Source: Nematostella vectensis
Lineage: Eukaryota > Cnidaria > Anthozoa > Actiniaria > Edwardsiidae
Assembly (NCBI RefSeq): GCF_932526225.1
Contig: NC_064036.1
Span: 10,113,519 to 10,177,518, forward strand
Direction of reading: 5' to 3'
Length of the DNA stretch: 64,000 nucleotides
Each line of letters starts with the position of its first letter. Positions within the stretch are counted from its first letter, which is position 1. The notes below the pieces were generated by a model that was not told where the DNA came from, ran no database searches, and was given only the letters and a program-made list of their open reading frames with translations. The position numbers and the translations under genes were made by a program. Below, piece after piece: positions 36,201 to 48,200 of this stretch.

Positions 36201-39200
36201 TGCTTACCCCACACCACCCTATCCTTACCCCCCTCCTTATCCCTATCCCTACCCCCTCCGTAATCACTATCCATACCCCCCTACAACTTTATTTCTTTTA
36301 TTTTTTTTTCTAAATAAACCTTACCTTCACAAGGATTTGAACCACTGACCTTTAGATTGAAACTCCAATGCATTACCAACTGCGCTATCGAGGATTTCGT
36401 TGGTGAAATTGTTTGCACATCATTTTTATGTCGGCAATGTATATTATAATTTATGCGCAAATGACATTAAAATTCACGCATGCGCATCGTAGATGATACG
36501 GTACTTAGCAATATGGCCGACTGTGTAGACAGCCAGGAATTCTTGAAGCAAATAGATACTATAAAAGAGCAAGCAAAGACTCAAAAATCTGGCATCAATG
36601 TTTTCATCACTGACGAGTTCTATTCTAAAGCTCAAGACTATCTTAAAGAAAAAGCAAAAGGCAACGAACGTAGAATAAGCAATCAAATGACGAAGACCGA
36701 AATCGAAGCTATAAAAAGAAAGAAATGGACTCTAAATGCCAAAAACGAAGTAGTTTCAAGTGGAGGAAAGCCAGTTCTATGTCGGAGCCAACTACATCAA
36801 CATCTGTCATTTGCACACCAAAGAGTGGCTCACAGAGGACGACAAAAAACTGAAAAATGGATCCAAGATAACTTTGCAGAAGTCACACAGAAAGTGATCA
36901 ATGTGTTCGTACAGTTGTGCAAATATCACGCCGAACAAAAACCCATAACAAGGCGTGTTAAAGAGGTTACTAAACCATTTCAAGCGCCAACATTTCTCTC
37001 TTTTATCGAGTTAGATCTAATGGATTTCCGTAACACGCCGTGCAAATGCAGTAAGCGCCATCAATGGGTGCTAAACATTATCGATCACCATTCAAAGTAC
37101 GTAACTTGTTGGCCATTGAAGGGAAAGAATGCAGTTGAAGTCTTACAAGGTCTTCAAAACTACTGCTACTCATTTGGTTTTCCAAAGAAAATAGTTTGTG
37201 ACAACGGTACTGAGTTTTCGAATGCCATGCTGAATTCCTTCTGTGAAGAAAACAACATAAAAATTTGCCATGGATCTGCAAGGACACCAACTACTCAAGG
37301 CCTTGTAGAGAGAAGCAACCGCACATGGAAGGAGGACATGCGAGCAATACTAATCTCAAAGCAAAAAAGTGTTGGTGAATGGTGCAAAGCAACAATGGAA
37401 GCCTCATATACTATGAACATAACGTATCATAGAGCTATTAAATGTTCACCGTACGAAGCTGTCTTTGGGTTTAAAGCCCACCATGAGGCCAACAGAATTG
37501 AACAAGATGGACAAGAGGTTCAAGAAAAACAACTAGAGGACAACCCAACAGTACCACTTGAACAAGAAGAACAACTAGAAGACAACCCAACAGTACCACT
37601 TGAACAGGAAGAACAACTAGAAGACAACCCAACAGTACCACTTGAACAAGAAGAACAACTAGAAGACAACCCAACAGTACCACTTGAACAGGAAGAGCAA
37701 CTAGAAGACAACCCAACAGTACCACTTGAACAGGAAGAACAACTAGAAGACAACCCAACAGTACCACTTGAAGAACATATTGACAATGAGGGAAGGAAAT
37801 GTAAGCGTAAAAAAATCTGTGAATCACAGAAAACATATAATGAAAAAATGAAAAAACAAACACAGAAAGCAAAGAAATTCAAATTTAATGTATATGACAT
37901 TGTTGCTATTCAAATACATAAGTCTGACAAAGTCAGTAAATTACATCCTAATATGCTCATTGGCAAAATTACAGAGATTGATTCTACAAGTAATTATGTA
38001 AAAGTGGTAACACAGTTTGGTATCATTAAAGGGCTTATTGCCCCAACCAGACTAAATCCTTGTACTGCAACAAATGTTGCATTTGATTATGATCACGAGG
38101 TATCGTTCACATATGCATGTAAACAATGTCAATCATAACTGTCAATAAACTGCCTTCTGGTTAAAACACTCATCACTTTTTTAACCAACTACCTAACAAT
38201 ATACTGTAGTTAGAATGTAACCTAACCATATATACCCAACTTTGTCCCAAAACCTAACCCCAAGGTACTATGAATATAAAGCCGTACCCAACCTTGTCCC
38301 AAAACCTAACCCCAAGGTACTATGAATATAAAGCCGTACCCAACCTTGTCCCTAAACCTAACCCTAAGGTACTATGAATTGTTAAAACTGGTATGAAATT
38401 TTTCAAACCAGTTTTAACAATTTCGAACCAAGAAGCATTTCAAACCACAACACGTACATGTTTGGCTTAGAATTGACCGTTCCTCACGCCGCCAGATTGT
38501 TGGAAATAAGGGATTTTGTTAGGGATTCACCTCTAGCTTTGAAGGCGAAGCGAAGGTTGCTATTTGAGACCATTTACATTTTTTGTGTGAGTGACGTTCT
38601 TTACGCGATAAGAATAAAAACAAACAGAGTTCCCCTGATATCAGGTAGATGTCCTGCCCTGGGGCAGGACATCGGCTCCTTTGAAGTTTTGTCCCGACCG
38701 GCGAATTTATTGTGTTGCGTAAAAACATAGGTCGCACTTAGCTTCGTAACATGTCATGGACATCTGTCAGTTTTTGAGCTTATCTAAACAGAGATGTTCT
38801 GAACATCTTGCTAGTGCGACCAGGCCCAAAGGCTTACTTTGCATTCTAAACTTAGTATTACAATGGAGTGTAAGGAATGAAATTGACAAGTTATGTCTGT
38901 TGTGGTTTCAAATGTGGCACGGTTTGAATTTTTTTCAAACTGGTTTGAATTTTCCAAACTAGCTCATTTTTGGATACCTAGCATTCTAAAAGGGATTTCA
39001 TTTTTGGGGAGTCATTAATAAAACAGGGGCTTTGATTTTTTTTTTTTGGGGGGGGGGTAACTAAAGAACGGATAAAAGATTATCCCCTTTTCTTCCCAAT
39101 CCCACTTTCTTCCATCCTTTCTATTTGCTTACCCCACACCACCCTATCCTTACCCCCCTCCTTATCCCTATCCCTACCCCCTCCGTAATCACTATCCATA

Positions 39201-42200
39201 CCCCCCTACAACTTTATTTCTTTTATTTTTTTTTCTAAATAAACCTTACCTTCACAAGGATTTGAACCACTGACCTTTAGATTGAAACTCCAATGCATTA
39301 CCAACTGCGCTATCGAGGATTTCGTTGGTGAAATTGTTTGCACATCATTTTTATGTCGGCAATGTATATTATAATTTATGCGCAAATGACATTAAAATTC
39401 ACGCATGCGCATCGTAGATGATACGGTACTTAGCAATATGGCCGACTGTGTAGACAGCCAGGAATTCTTGAAGCAAATAGATACTATAAAAGAGCAAGCA
39501 AAGACTCAAAAATCTGGCATCAATGTTTTCATCACTGACGAGTTCTATTCTAAAGCTCAAGACTATCTTAAAGAAAAAGCAAAAGGCAACGAACGTAGAA
39601 TAAGCAATCAAATGACGAAGACCGAAATCGAAGCTATAAAAAGAAAGAAATGGACTCTAAATGCCAAAAACGAAGTAGTTTCAAGTGGAGGAAAGCCAGT
39701 TCTATGTCGGAGCCAACTACATCAACATCTGTCATTTGCACACCAAAGAGTGGCTCACAGAGGACGACAAAAAACTGAAAAATGGATCCAAGATAACTTT
39801 GCAGAAGTCACACAGAAAGTGATCAATGTGTTCGTACAGTTGTGCAAATATCACGCCGAACAAAAACCCATAACAAGGCGTGTTAAAGAGGTTACTAAAC
39901 CATTTCAAGCGCCAACATTTCTCTCTTTTATCGAGTTAGATCTAATGGATTTCCGTAACACGCCGTGCAAATGCAGTAAGCGCCATCAATGGGTGCTAAA
40001 CATTATCGATCACCATTCAAAGTACGTAACTTGTTGGCCATTGAAGGGAAAGAATGCAGTTGAAGTCTTACAAGGTCTTCAAAACTACTGCTACTCATTT
40101 GGTTTTCCAAAGAAAATAGTTTGTGACAACGGTACTGAGTTTTCGAATGCCATGCTGAATTCCTTCTGTGAAGAAAACAACATAAAAATTTGCCATGGAT
40201 CTGCAAGGACACCAACTACTCAAGGCCTTGTAGAGAGAAGCAACCGCACATGGAAGGAGGACATGCGAGCAATACTAATCTCAAAGCAAAAAAGTGTTGG
40301 TGAATGGTGCAAAGCAACAATGGAAGCCTCATATACTATGAACATAACGTATCATAGAGCTATTAAATGTTCACCGTACGAAGCTGTCTTTGGGTTTAAA
40401 GCCCACCATGAGGCCAACAGAATTGAACAAGATGGACAAGAGGTTCAAGAAAAACAACTAGAGGACAACCCAACAGTACCACTTGAACAAGAAGAACAAC
40501 TAGAAGACAACCCAACAGTACCACTTGAACAGGAAGAACAACTAGAAGACAACCCAACAGTACCACTTGAACAAGAAGAACAACTAGAAGACAACCCAAC
40601 AGTACCACTTGAACAGGAAGAGCAACTAGAAGACAACCCAACAGTACCACTTGAACAGGAAGAACAACTAGAAGACAACCCAACAGTACCACTTGAAGAA
40701 CATATTGACAATGAGGGAAGGAAATGTAAGCGTAAAAAAATCTGTGAATCACAGAAAACATATAATGAAAAAATGAAAAAACAAACACAGAAAGCAAAGA
40801 AATTCAAATTTAATGTATATGACATTGTTGCTATTCAAATACATAAGTCTGACAAAGTCAGTAAATTACATCCTAATATGCTCATTGGCAAAATTACAGA
40901 GATTGATTCTACAAGTAATTATGTAAAAGTGGTAACACAGTTTGGTATCATTAAAGGGCTTATTGCCCCAACCAGACTAAATCCTTGTACTGCAACAAAT
41001 GTTGCATTTGATTATGATCACGAGGTATCGTTCACATATGCATGTAAACAATGTCAATCATAACTGTCAATAAACTGCCTTCTGGTTAAAACACTCATCA
41101 CTTTTTTAACCAACTACCTAACAATATACTGTAGTTAGAATGTAACCTAACCATATATACCCAACTTTGTCCCAAAACCTAACCCCAAGGTACTATGAAT
41201 ATAAAGCCGTACCCAACCTTGTCCCAAAACCTAACCCCAAGGTACTATGAATATAAAGCCGTACCCAACCTTGTCCCTAAACCTAACCCTAAGGTACTAT
41301 GAATTGTTAAAACTGGTATGAAATTTTTCAAACCAGTTTTAACAATTTCGAACCAAGAAGCATTTCAAACCACAACACGTACATGTTTGGCTTAGAATTG
41401 ACCGTTCCTCACGCCGCCAGATTGTTGGAAATAAGGGATTTTGTTAGGGATTCACCTCTAGCTTTGAAGGCGAAGCGAAGGTTGCTATTTGAGACCATTT
41501 ACATTTTTTGTGTGAGTGACGTTCTTTACGCGATAAGAATAAAAACAAACAGAGTTCCCCTGATATCAGGTAGATGTCCTGCCCTGGGGCAGGACATCGG
41601 CTCCTTTGAAGTTTTGTCCCGACCGGCGAATTTATTGTGTTGCGTAAAAACATAGGTCGCACTTAGCTTCGTAACATGTCATGGACATCTGTCAGTTTTT
41701 GAGCTTATCTAAACAGAGATGTTCTGAACATCTTGCTAGTGCGACCAGGCCCAAAGGCTTACTTTGCATTCTAAACTTAGTATTACAATGGAGTGTAAGG
41801 AATGAAATTGACAAGTTATGTCTGTTGTGGTTTCAAATGTGGCACGGTTTGAATTTTTTTCAAACTGGTTTGAATTTTCCAAACTAGCTCATTTTTGGAT
41901 ACCTAGCATTCTAAAAGGGATTTCATTTTTGGGGAGTCATTAATAAAACAGGGGCTTTGATTTTTTTTTTTTTTGGGGGGGGTAACTAAAGAACGGATAA
42001 AAGATTATCCCCTTTTCTTCCCAATCCCACTTTCTTCCATCCTTTCTATTTGCTTACCCCACACCACCCTATCCTTACCCCCCTCCTTATCCCTATCCCT
42101 ACCCCCTCCGTAATCACTATCCATACCCCCCTACAACTTTATTTCTTTTATTTTTTTTTCTAAATAAACCTTACCTTCACAAGGATTTGAACCACTGACC

Positions 42201-45200
42201 TTTAGATTGAAACTCCAATGCATTACCAACTGCGCTATCGAGGATTTCGTTGGTGAAATTGTTTGCACATCATTTTTATGTCGGCAATGTATATTATAAT
42301 TTATGCGCAAATGACATTAAAATTCACGCATGCGCATCGTAGATGATACGGTACTTAGCAATATGGCCGACTGTGTAGACAGCCAGGAATTCTTGAAGCA
42401 AATAGATACTATAAAAGAGCAAGCAAAGACTCAAAAATCTGGCATCAATGTTTTCATCACTGACGAGTTCTATTCTAAAGCTCAAGACTATCTTAAAGAA
42501 AAAGCAAAAGGCAACGAACGTAGAATAAGCAATCAAATGACGAAGACCGAAATCGAAGCTATAAAAAGAAAGAAATGGACTCTAAATGCCAAAAACGAAG
42601 TAGTTTCAAGTGGAGGAAAGCCAGTTCTATGTCGGAGCCAACTACATCAACATCTGTCATTTGCACACCAAAGAGTGGCTCACAGAGGACGACAAAAAAC
42701 TGAAAAATGGATCCAAGATAACTTTGCAGAAGTCACACAGAAAGTGATCAATGTTTTCGTACAGTTGTGCAAATATCACGCCGAACAAAAACCCATAACA
42801 AGGCGTGTTAAAGAGGTTACTAAACCATTTCAAGCGCCAACATTTCTCTCTTTTATCGAGTTAGATCTAATGGATTTCCGTAACACGCCGTGCAAATGCA
42901 GTAAGCGCCATCAATGGGTGCTAAACATTATCGATCACCATTCAAAGTACGTAACTTGTTGGCCATTGAAGGGAAAGAATGCAGTTGAAGTCTTACAAGG
43001 TCTTCAAAACTACTGCTACTCATTTGGTTTTCCAAAGAAAATAGTTTGTGACAACGGTACTGAGTTTTCGAATGCCATGCTGAATTCCTTCTGTGAAGAA
43101 AACAACATAAAAATTTGCCATGGATCTGCAAGGACACCAACTACTCAAGGCCTTGTAGAGAGAAGCAACCGCACATGGAAGGAGGACATGCGAGCAATAC
43201 TAATCTCAAAGCAAAAAAGTGTTGGTGAATGGTGCAAAGCAACAATGGAAGCCTCATATACTATGAACATAACGTATCATAGAGCTATTAAATGTTCACC
43301 GTACGAAGCTGTCTTTGGGTTTAAAGCCCACCATGAGGCCAACAGAATTGAACAAGATGGACAAGAGGTTCAAGAAAAACAACTAGAGGACAACCCAACA
43401 GTACCACTTGAACAAGAAGAACAACTAGAAGACAACCCAACAGTACCACTTGAACAGGAAGAACAACTAGAAGACAACCCAACAGTACCACTTGAACAAG
43501 AAGAACAACTAGAAGACAACCCAACAGTACCACTTGAACAGGAAGAGCAACTAGAAGACAACCCAACAGTACCACTTGAACAGGAAGAACAACTAGAAGA
43601 CAACCCAACAGTACCACTTGAAGAACATATTGACAATGAGGGAAGGAAATGTAAGCGTAAAAAAATCTGTGAATCACAGAAAACATATAATGAAAAAATG
43701 AAAAAACAAACACAGAAAGCAAAGAAATTCAAATTTAATGTATATGACATTGTTGCTATTCAAATACATAAGTCTGACAAAGTCAGTAAATTACATCCTA
43801 ATATGCTCATTGGCAAAATTACAGAGATTGATTCTACAAGTAATTATGTAAAAGTGGTAACACAGTTTGGTATCATTAAAGGGCTTATTGCCCCAACCAG
43901 ACTAAATCCTTGTACTGCAACAAATGTTGCATTTGATTATGATCACGAGGTATCGTTCACATATGCATGTAAACAATGTCAATCATAACTGTCAATAAAC
44001 TGCCTTCTGGTTAAAACACTCATCACTTTTTTAACCAACTACCTAACAATATACTGTAGTTAGAATGTAACCTAACCATATATACCCAACTTTGTCCCAA
44101 AACCTAACCCCAAGGTACTATGAATATAAAGCCGTACCCAACCTTGTCCCAAAACCTAACCCCAAGGTACTATGAATATAAAGCCGTACCCAACCTTGTC
44201 CCTAAACCTAACCCTAAGGTACTATGAATTGTTAAAACTGGTATGAAATTTTTCAAACCAGTTTGAAAAATTCAAACCAGTTTTAACAATTTCGAACCAA
44301 GAAGCATTTCAAACCACAACACGTACATGTTTGGCTTAGAATTGACCGTTCCTCACGCCGCCAGATTGTTGGAAATAAGGGATTTTGTTAGGGATTCACC
44401 TCTAGCTTTGAAGGCGAAGCGAAGGTTGCTATTTGAGACCATTTACATTTTTTGTGTGAGTGACGTTCTTTACGCGATAAGAATAAAAACAAACAGAGTT
44501 CCCCTGATATCAGGTAGATGTCCTGCCCTGGGGCAGGACATCGGCTCCTTTGAAGTTTTGTCCCGACCGGCGAATTTATTGTGTTGCGTAAAAACATAGG
44601 TCGCACTTAGCTTCGTAACATGTCATGGACATCTGTCAGTTTTTGAGCTTATCTAAACAGAGATGTTCTGAACATCTTGCTAGTGCGACCAGGCCCAAAG
44701 GCTTACTTTGCATTCTAAACTTAGTATTACAATGGAGTGTAAGGAATGAAATTGACAAGTTATGTCTGTTGTGGTTTCAAATGTGGCACGGTTTGAATTT
44801 TTTTCAAACTGGTTTGAATTTTCCAAACTAGCTCATTTTTGGATACCTAGCATTCTAAAAGGGATTTCATTTTTGGGGAGTCATTAATAAAACAGGGGCT
44901 TTGATTTTTTTTTTTTTGGGGGGGGTAACTAAAGAACGGATAAAAGATTATCCCCTTTTCTTCCCAATCCCACTTTCTTCCATCCTTTCTATTTGCTTAC
45001 CCCACACCACCCTATCCTTACCCCCCTCCTTATCCCTATCCCTACCCCCTCCGTAATCACTATCCATACCCCCCTACAACTTTATTTCTTTTATTTTTTT
45101 TTCTAAATAAACCTTACCTTCACAAGGATTTGAACCACTGACCTTTAGATTGAAACTCCAATGCATTACCAACTGCGCTATCGAGGATTTCGTTGGTGAA

Positions 45201-48200
45201 ATTGTTTGCACATCATTTTTATGTCGGCAATGTATATTATAATTTATGCGCAAATGACATTAAAATTCACGCATGCGCATCGTAGATGATACGGTACTTA
45301 GCAATATGGCCGACTGTGTAGACAGCCAGGAATTCTTGAAGCAAATAGATACTATAAAAGAGCAAGCAAAGACTCAAAAATCTGGCATCAATGTTTTCAT
45401 CACTGACGAGTTCTATTCTAAAGCTCAAGACTATCTTAAAGAAAAAGCAAAAGGCAACGAACGTAGAATAAGCAATCAAATGACGAAGACCGAAATCGAA
45501 GCTATAAAAAGAAAGAAATGGACTCTAAATGCCAAAAACGAAGTAGTTTCAAGTGGAGGAAAGCCAGTTCTATGTCGGAGCCAACTACATCAACATCTGT
45601 CATTTGCACACCAAAGAGTGGCTCACAGAGGACGACAAAAAACTGAAAAATGGATCCAAGATAACTTTGCAGAAGTCACACAGAAAGTGATCAATGTTTT
45701 CGTACAGTTGTGCAAATATCACGCCGAACAAAAACCCATAACAAGGCGTGTTAAAGAGGTTACTAAACCATTTCAAGCGCCAACATTTCTCTCTTTTATC
45801 GAGTTAGATCTAATGGATTTCCGTAACACGCCGTGCAAATGCAGTAAGCGCCATCAATGGGTGCTAAACATTATCGATCACCATTCAAAGTACGTAACTT
45901 GTTGGCCATTGAAGGGAAAGAATGCAGTTGAAGTCTTACAAGGTCTTAAAAACTACTGCTACTCATTTGGTTTTCCAAAGAAAATAGTTTGTGACAACGG
46001 TACTGAGTTTTCGAATGCCATGCTGAATTCCTTCTGTGAAGAAAACAACATAAAAATTTGCCATGGATCTGCAAGGACACCAACTACTCAAGGCCTTGTA
46101 GAGAGAAGCAACCGCACATGGAAGGAGGACATGCGAGCAATACTAATCTCAAAGCAAAAAAGTGTTGGTGAATGGTGCAAAGCAACAATGGAAGCCTCAT
46201 ATACTATGAACATAACGTATCATAGAGCTATTAAATGTTCACCGTACGAAGCTGTCTTTGGGTTTAAAGCCCACCGTGAGGTCAACAGATGGACAAGAGG
46301 TTCAAGAAGAACAACTAGAAGACAACCCAACAGTACCACTTGAACAAGAAGAACAACTAGAAGACAACCCAACAGTACCACTTGAACAGGAAGAGCAACT
46401 AGAAGACAACCCAACAGTACCACTTGAAGAACATACTGACAATGAGGGAAGGAAATGTAAGCGTCAAAAAATCTGTGAATCACAGAAAACATATAATGAA
46501 AAAATGAAAAAACAAACACAGAAAGCAAAGAAATTCAAATTTAATGTATATGACATTGTTGCTATTCAAATACATAAGTCTGACAAAGTCAGTAAATTAC
46601 ATCCTAATATGCTCATTGGCAAAATTACAGAGATTGATTCTACAAGTAATTATGTAAAAGTGGTAACACAGTTTGGTATCATTAAAGGGCTTATTGCCCC
46701 AACCAGACTAAATTCTTGTACTGCAACAAATGTTGCATTTGATTATGATCACGAGGTATCGTTCACATATGCATGTAAACAATGTCAATCATAACTGTCA
46801 ATAAACTGCCTTCTGGTTAAAACACTCATCACTTTTTTTAACCAACTACCTAACAATATACTATAGTTAGAATGTAACCTAACCATATATACCCAACTTT
46901 GTCCCTAAACCTAACCCCAAGGTACTATGAATATAAAGCCGTACCCAACCTTGTCCCTAAACCTAACCCCAAGGTACTATGAATATAAAGCCGTACCCAA
47001 CCTTGTCCCAAAACCTAATCCCAAGGTACTATGAATATAAAACCGTACCCAACCTTGTCCCTAAATCTAACCCCAAGGTACTATGAATATAAAGCCGTAC
47101 CCAACCTTGTCCCTAAACCTAACCCTAAGGTACTATGAATTGTTAAAACTGGTATGAAATTTTTCAAACCAGTTTGAAAAATTCAAACCAGTTTTAACAA
47201 TTTCAAACCAAGAAGCATTTCAAACCACAACATGTCTATTTGACAAGCAGAACTAATAGAACACAATCTATTCAAAGTTATTCCTAATTAGCCTTTGTTT
47301 TGAGTCACTGAAGTTGATAGGTTTTTATTTGTTTATGTTTACATTTGGTCTCTGAATGTTCAGGTAATATAGTTAAATTTTACAGTTTTCTGCTTTTTGA
47401 TTCAATAAGCATTATAAATCTGTGCTAATACAGTGGTGTGATATATTTTTAGCTTATTCCCCAGTTTTAATTTTCAACAAATTGCATAGCTTTACAAGAC
47501 AAAAGCTTATTTTCTGTCAAGTTTGTTGGAGAACAATAAGAAATATTTATTGTAATACAAGCCATCAAATGCTGAAGGCCTCCACACGTGCGATGAAAAC
47601 TATTCAAGAATGCCATCAGAGGGCCAATTTGTATCTTTGATTGATAAGCCAAATGTTGTAATTACTACTGATGTAGAATTTGTGGAACAAGGTATTGTGG
47701 TATTTCATCAACACAATGCAAAAATTATCTAAAACATACCTTGAAACATACTGTTTTGTCTTCAAAAAGTTCTTGGAGAGGCAAGAAACAACTCTTCATA
47801 TTAAGATTAAACTTTCCTAACTGACGTAGGTACTAAATCTATAAAAAATGCTATTGCACAGTGATTACTCTACCTTTTTATAATTCCACGGTCTGTATTG
47901 TTTTCATATAATCCACTAGTAAATGTGAACTTACATTGAAATGATGCAGCTTTTATTTTCAGCATTACACATTTATTTTCAAGTTCAGTACCATACTCAC
48001 TCATCCACACTTGATATGCGATTTATCTGCAGTCCACTGATAAAACTCTAGAAGGAACATGCTTATAAGTAAAAGCTATTTGCTTGAAGTGTGATTATTG
48101 TATCCATTACAAGAAAAAAGTCATTAGATTGATTATGTATTACCAATTTCTAGTATTAGGCCAAAACTTTTCTCTCTATCATTTTGGAGGCTGTAACCCT

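Larger units (their letters stand above)
35974..38452 (+). mobile_element. Ginger-like DNA transposon, copy 1
   Basis: The 2479-bp element begins TGTTGTGGTTTCAAATG and ends with its near-perfect inverse (CATTTCAAACCACAACA). Subterminal ctggtttgaa motifs occur at both ends. It encodes a DDE integrase and no reverse transcriptase, gag or protease, as known for Ginger cut-and-paste elements that carry a Gypsy-related integrase. Between the left end and the ORF are a T/G homopolymer, a C-rich tract and a tRNA-like module. A 49-bp repeat (about three copies) lies between the ORF and the right end. Confidence 0.8.
38898..41377 (+). mobile_element. Ginger-like DNA transposon, copy 2
   Basis: Same termini and content as copy 1, differing by a few substitutions and homopolymer length. 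The left terminus is preceded by tgtc. The right terminus is joined to cgtacatg of the next unit. Confidence 0.8.
41823..44321 (+). mobile_element. Ginger-like DNA transposon, copy 3
   Basis: As copies 1 and 2. A 19-bp gain near 44264 adds another ctggttt-type subterminal motif (caaaccagtttgaaaaattc). This gain is shared with copy 4, indicating their relatedness. Confidence 0.8.
35529..47232 (+). repeat. Four direct tandem copies of a roughly 2.92-kb unit carrying a Ginger-like transposon
   Basis: Unit borders: 35529-38452, 38453-41377, 41378-44321, 44322-47232. Each unit is about 445 bp of flanking DNA (3' half of the TIR element plus unique DNA) followed by a full transposon. The first three units are almost identical. 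Unit 3 has a 19-bp gain near 44264; unit 4 has indels in the coding repeat and the 3' satellite. Each internal junction joins the transposon's last base (...ccacaaca) directly to cgtacatg, the sequence at 35529. Confidence 0.95.
44767..47232 (+). mobile_element. Ginger-like DNA transposon, copy 4 (most diverged)
   Basis: Complete termini, followed by the right-hand tgtc. It has fewer coding repeats and more 3' satellite repeats (about five) than the other copies. As the only copy with the target-site duplication on its right, it occupies the position of the original insertion's right end. Confidence 0.8.

Noticed and set aside
36324-36393. Functional tRNA-Glu gene (TTC in the anticodon position)
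   Set aside because: Acceptor and T stems pair poorly and the body does not resemble tRNA-Glu, so it is kept only as a tRNA-like module.
37471-37900. - strand frames of 126-133 codons (Ser/Cys- or Val/Leu-rich repeats), recurring in copies 2-4
   Set aside because: Shadows of the 42-bp coding repeat of the integrase on the opposite strand.
38246-38372. Telomere-like cctaaccctaa strings
   Set aside because: They are part of the 49-bp subterminal repeat, interrupted and not in a pure hexamer run.
35974-47232. Possible retrovirus or LTR retrotransposon because of the integrase
   Set aside because: No reverse transcriptase, protease, gag or LTRs. The short inverted termini and 4-bp target duplication fit a Ginger DNA transposon.
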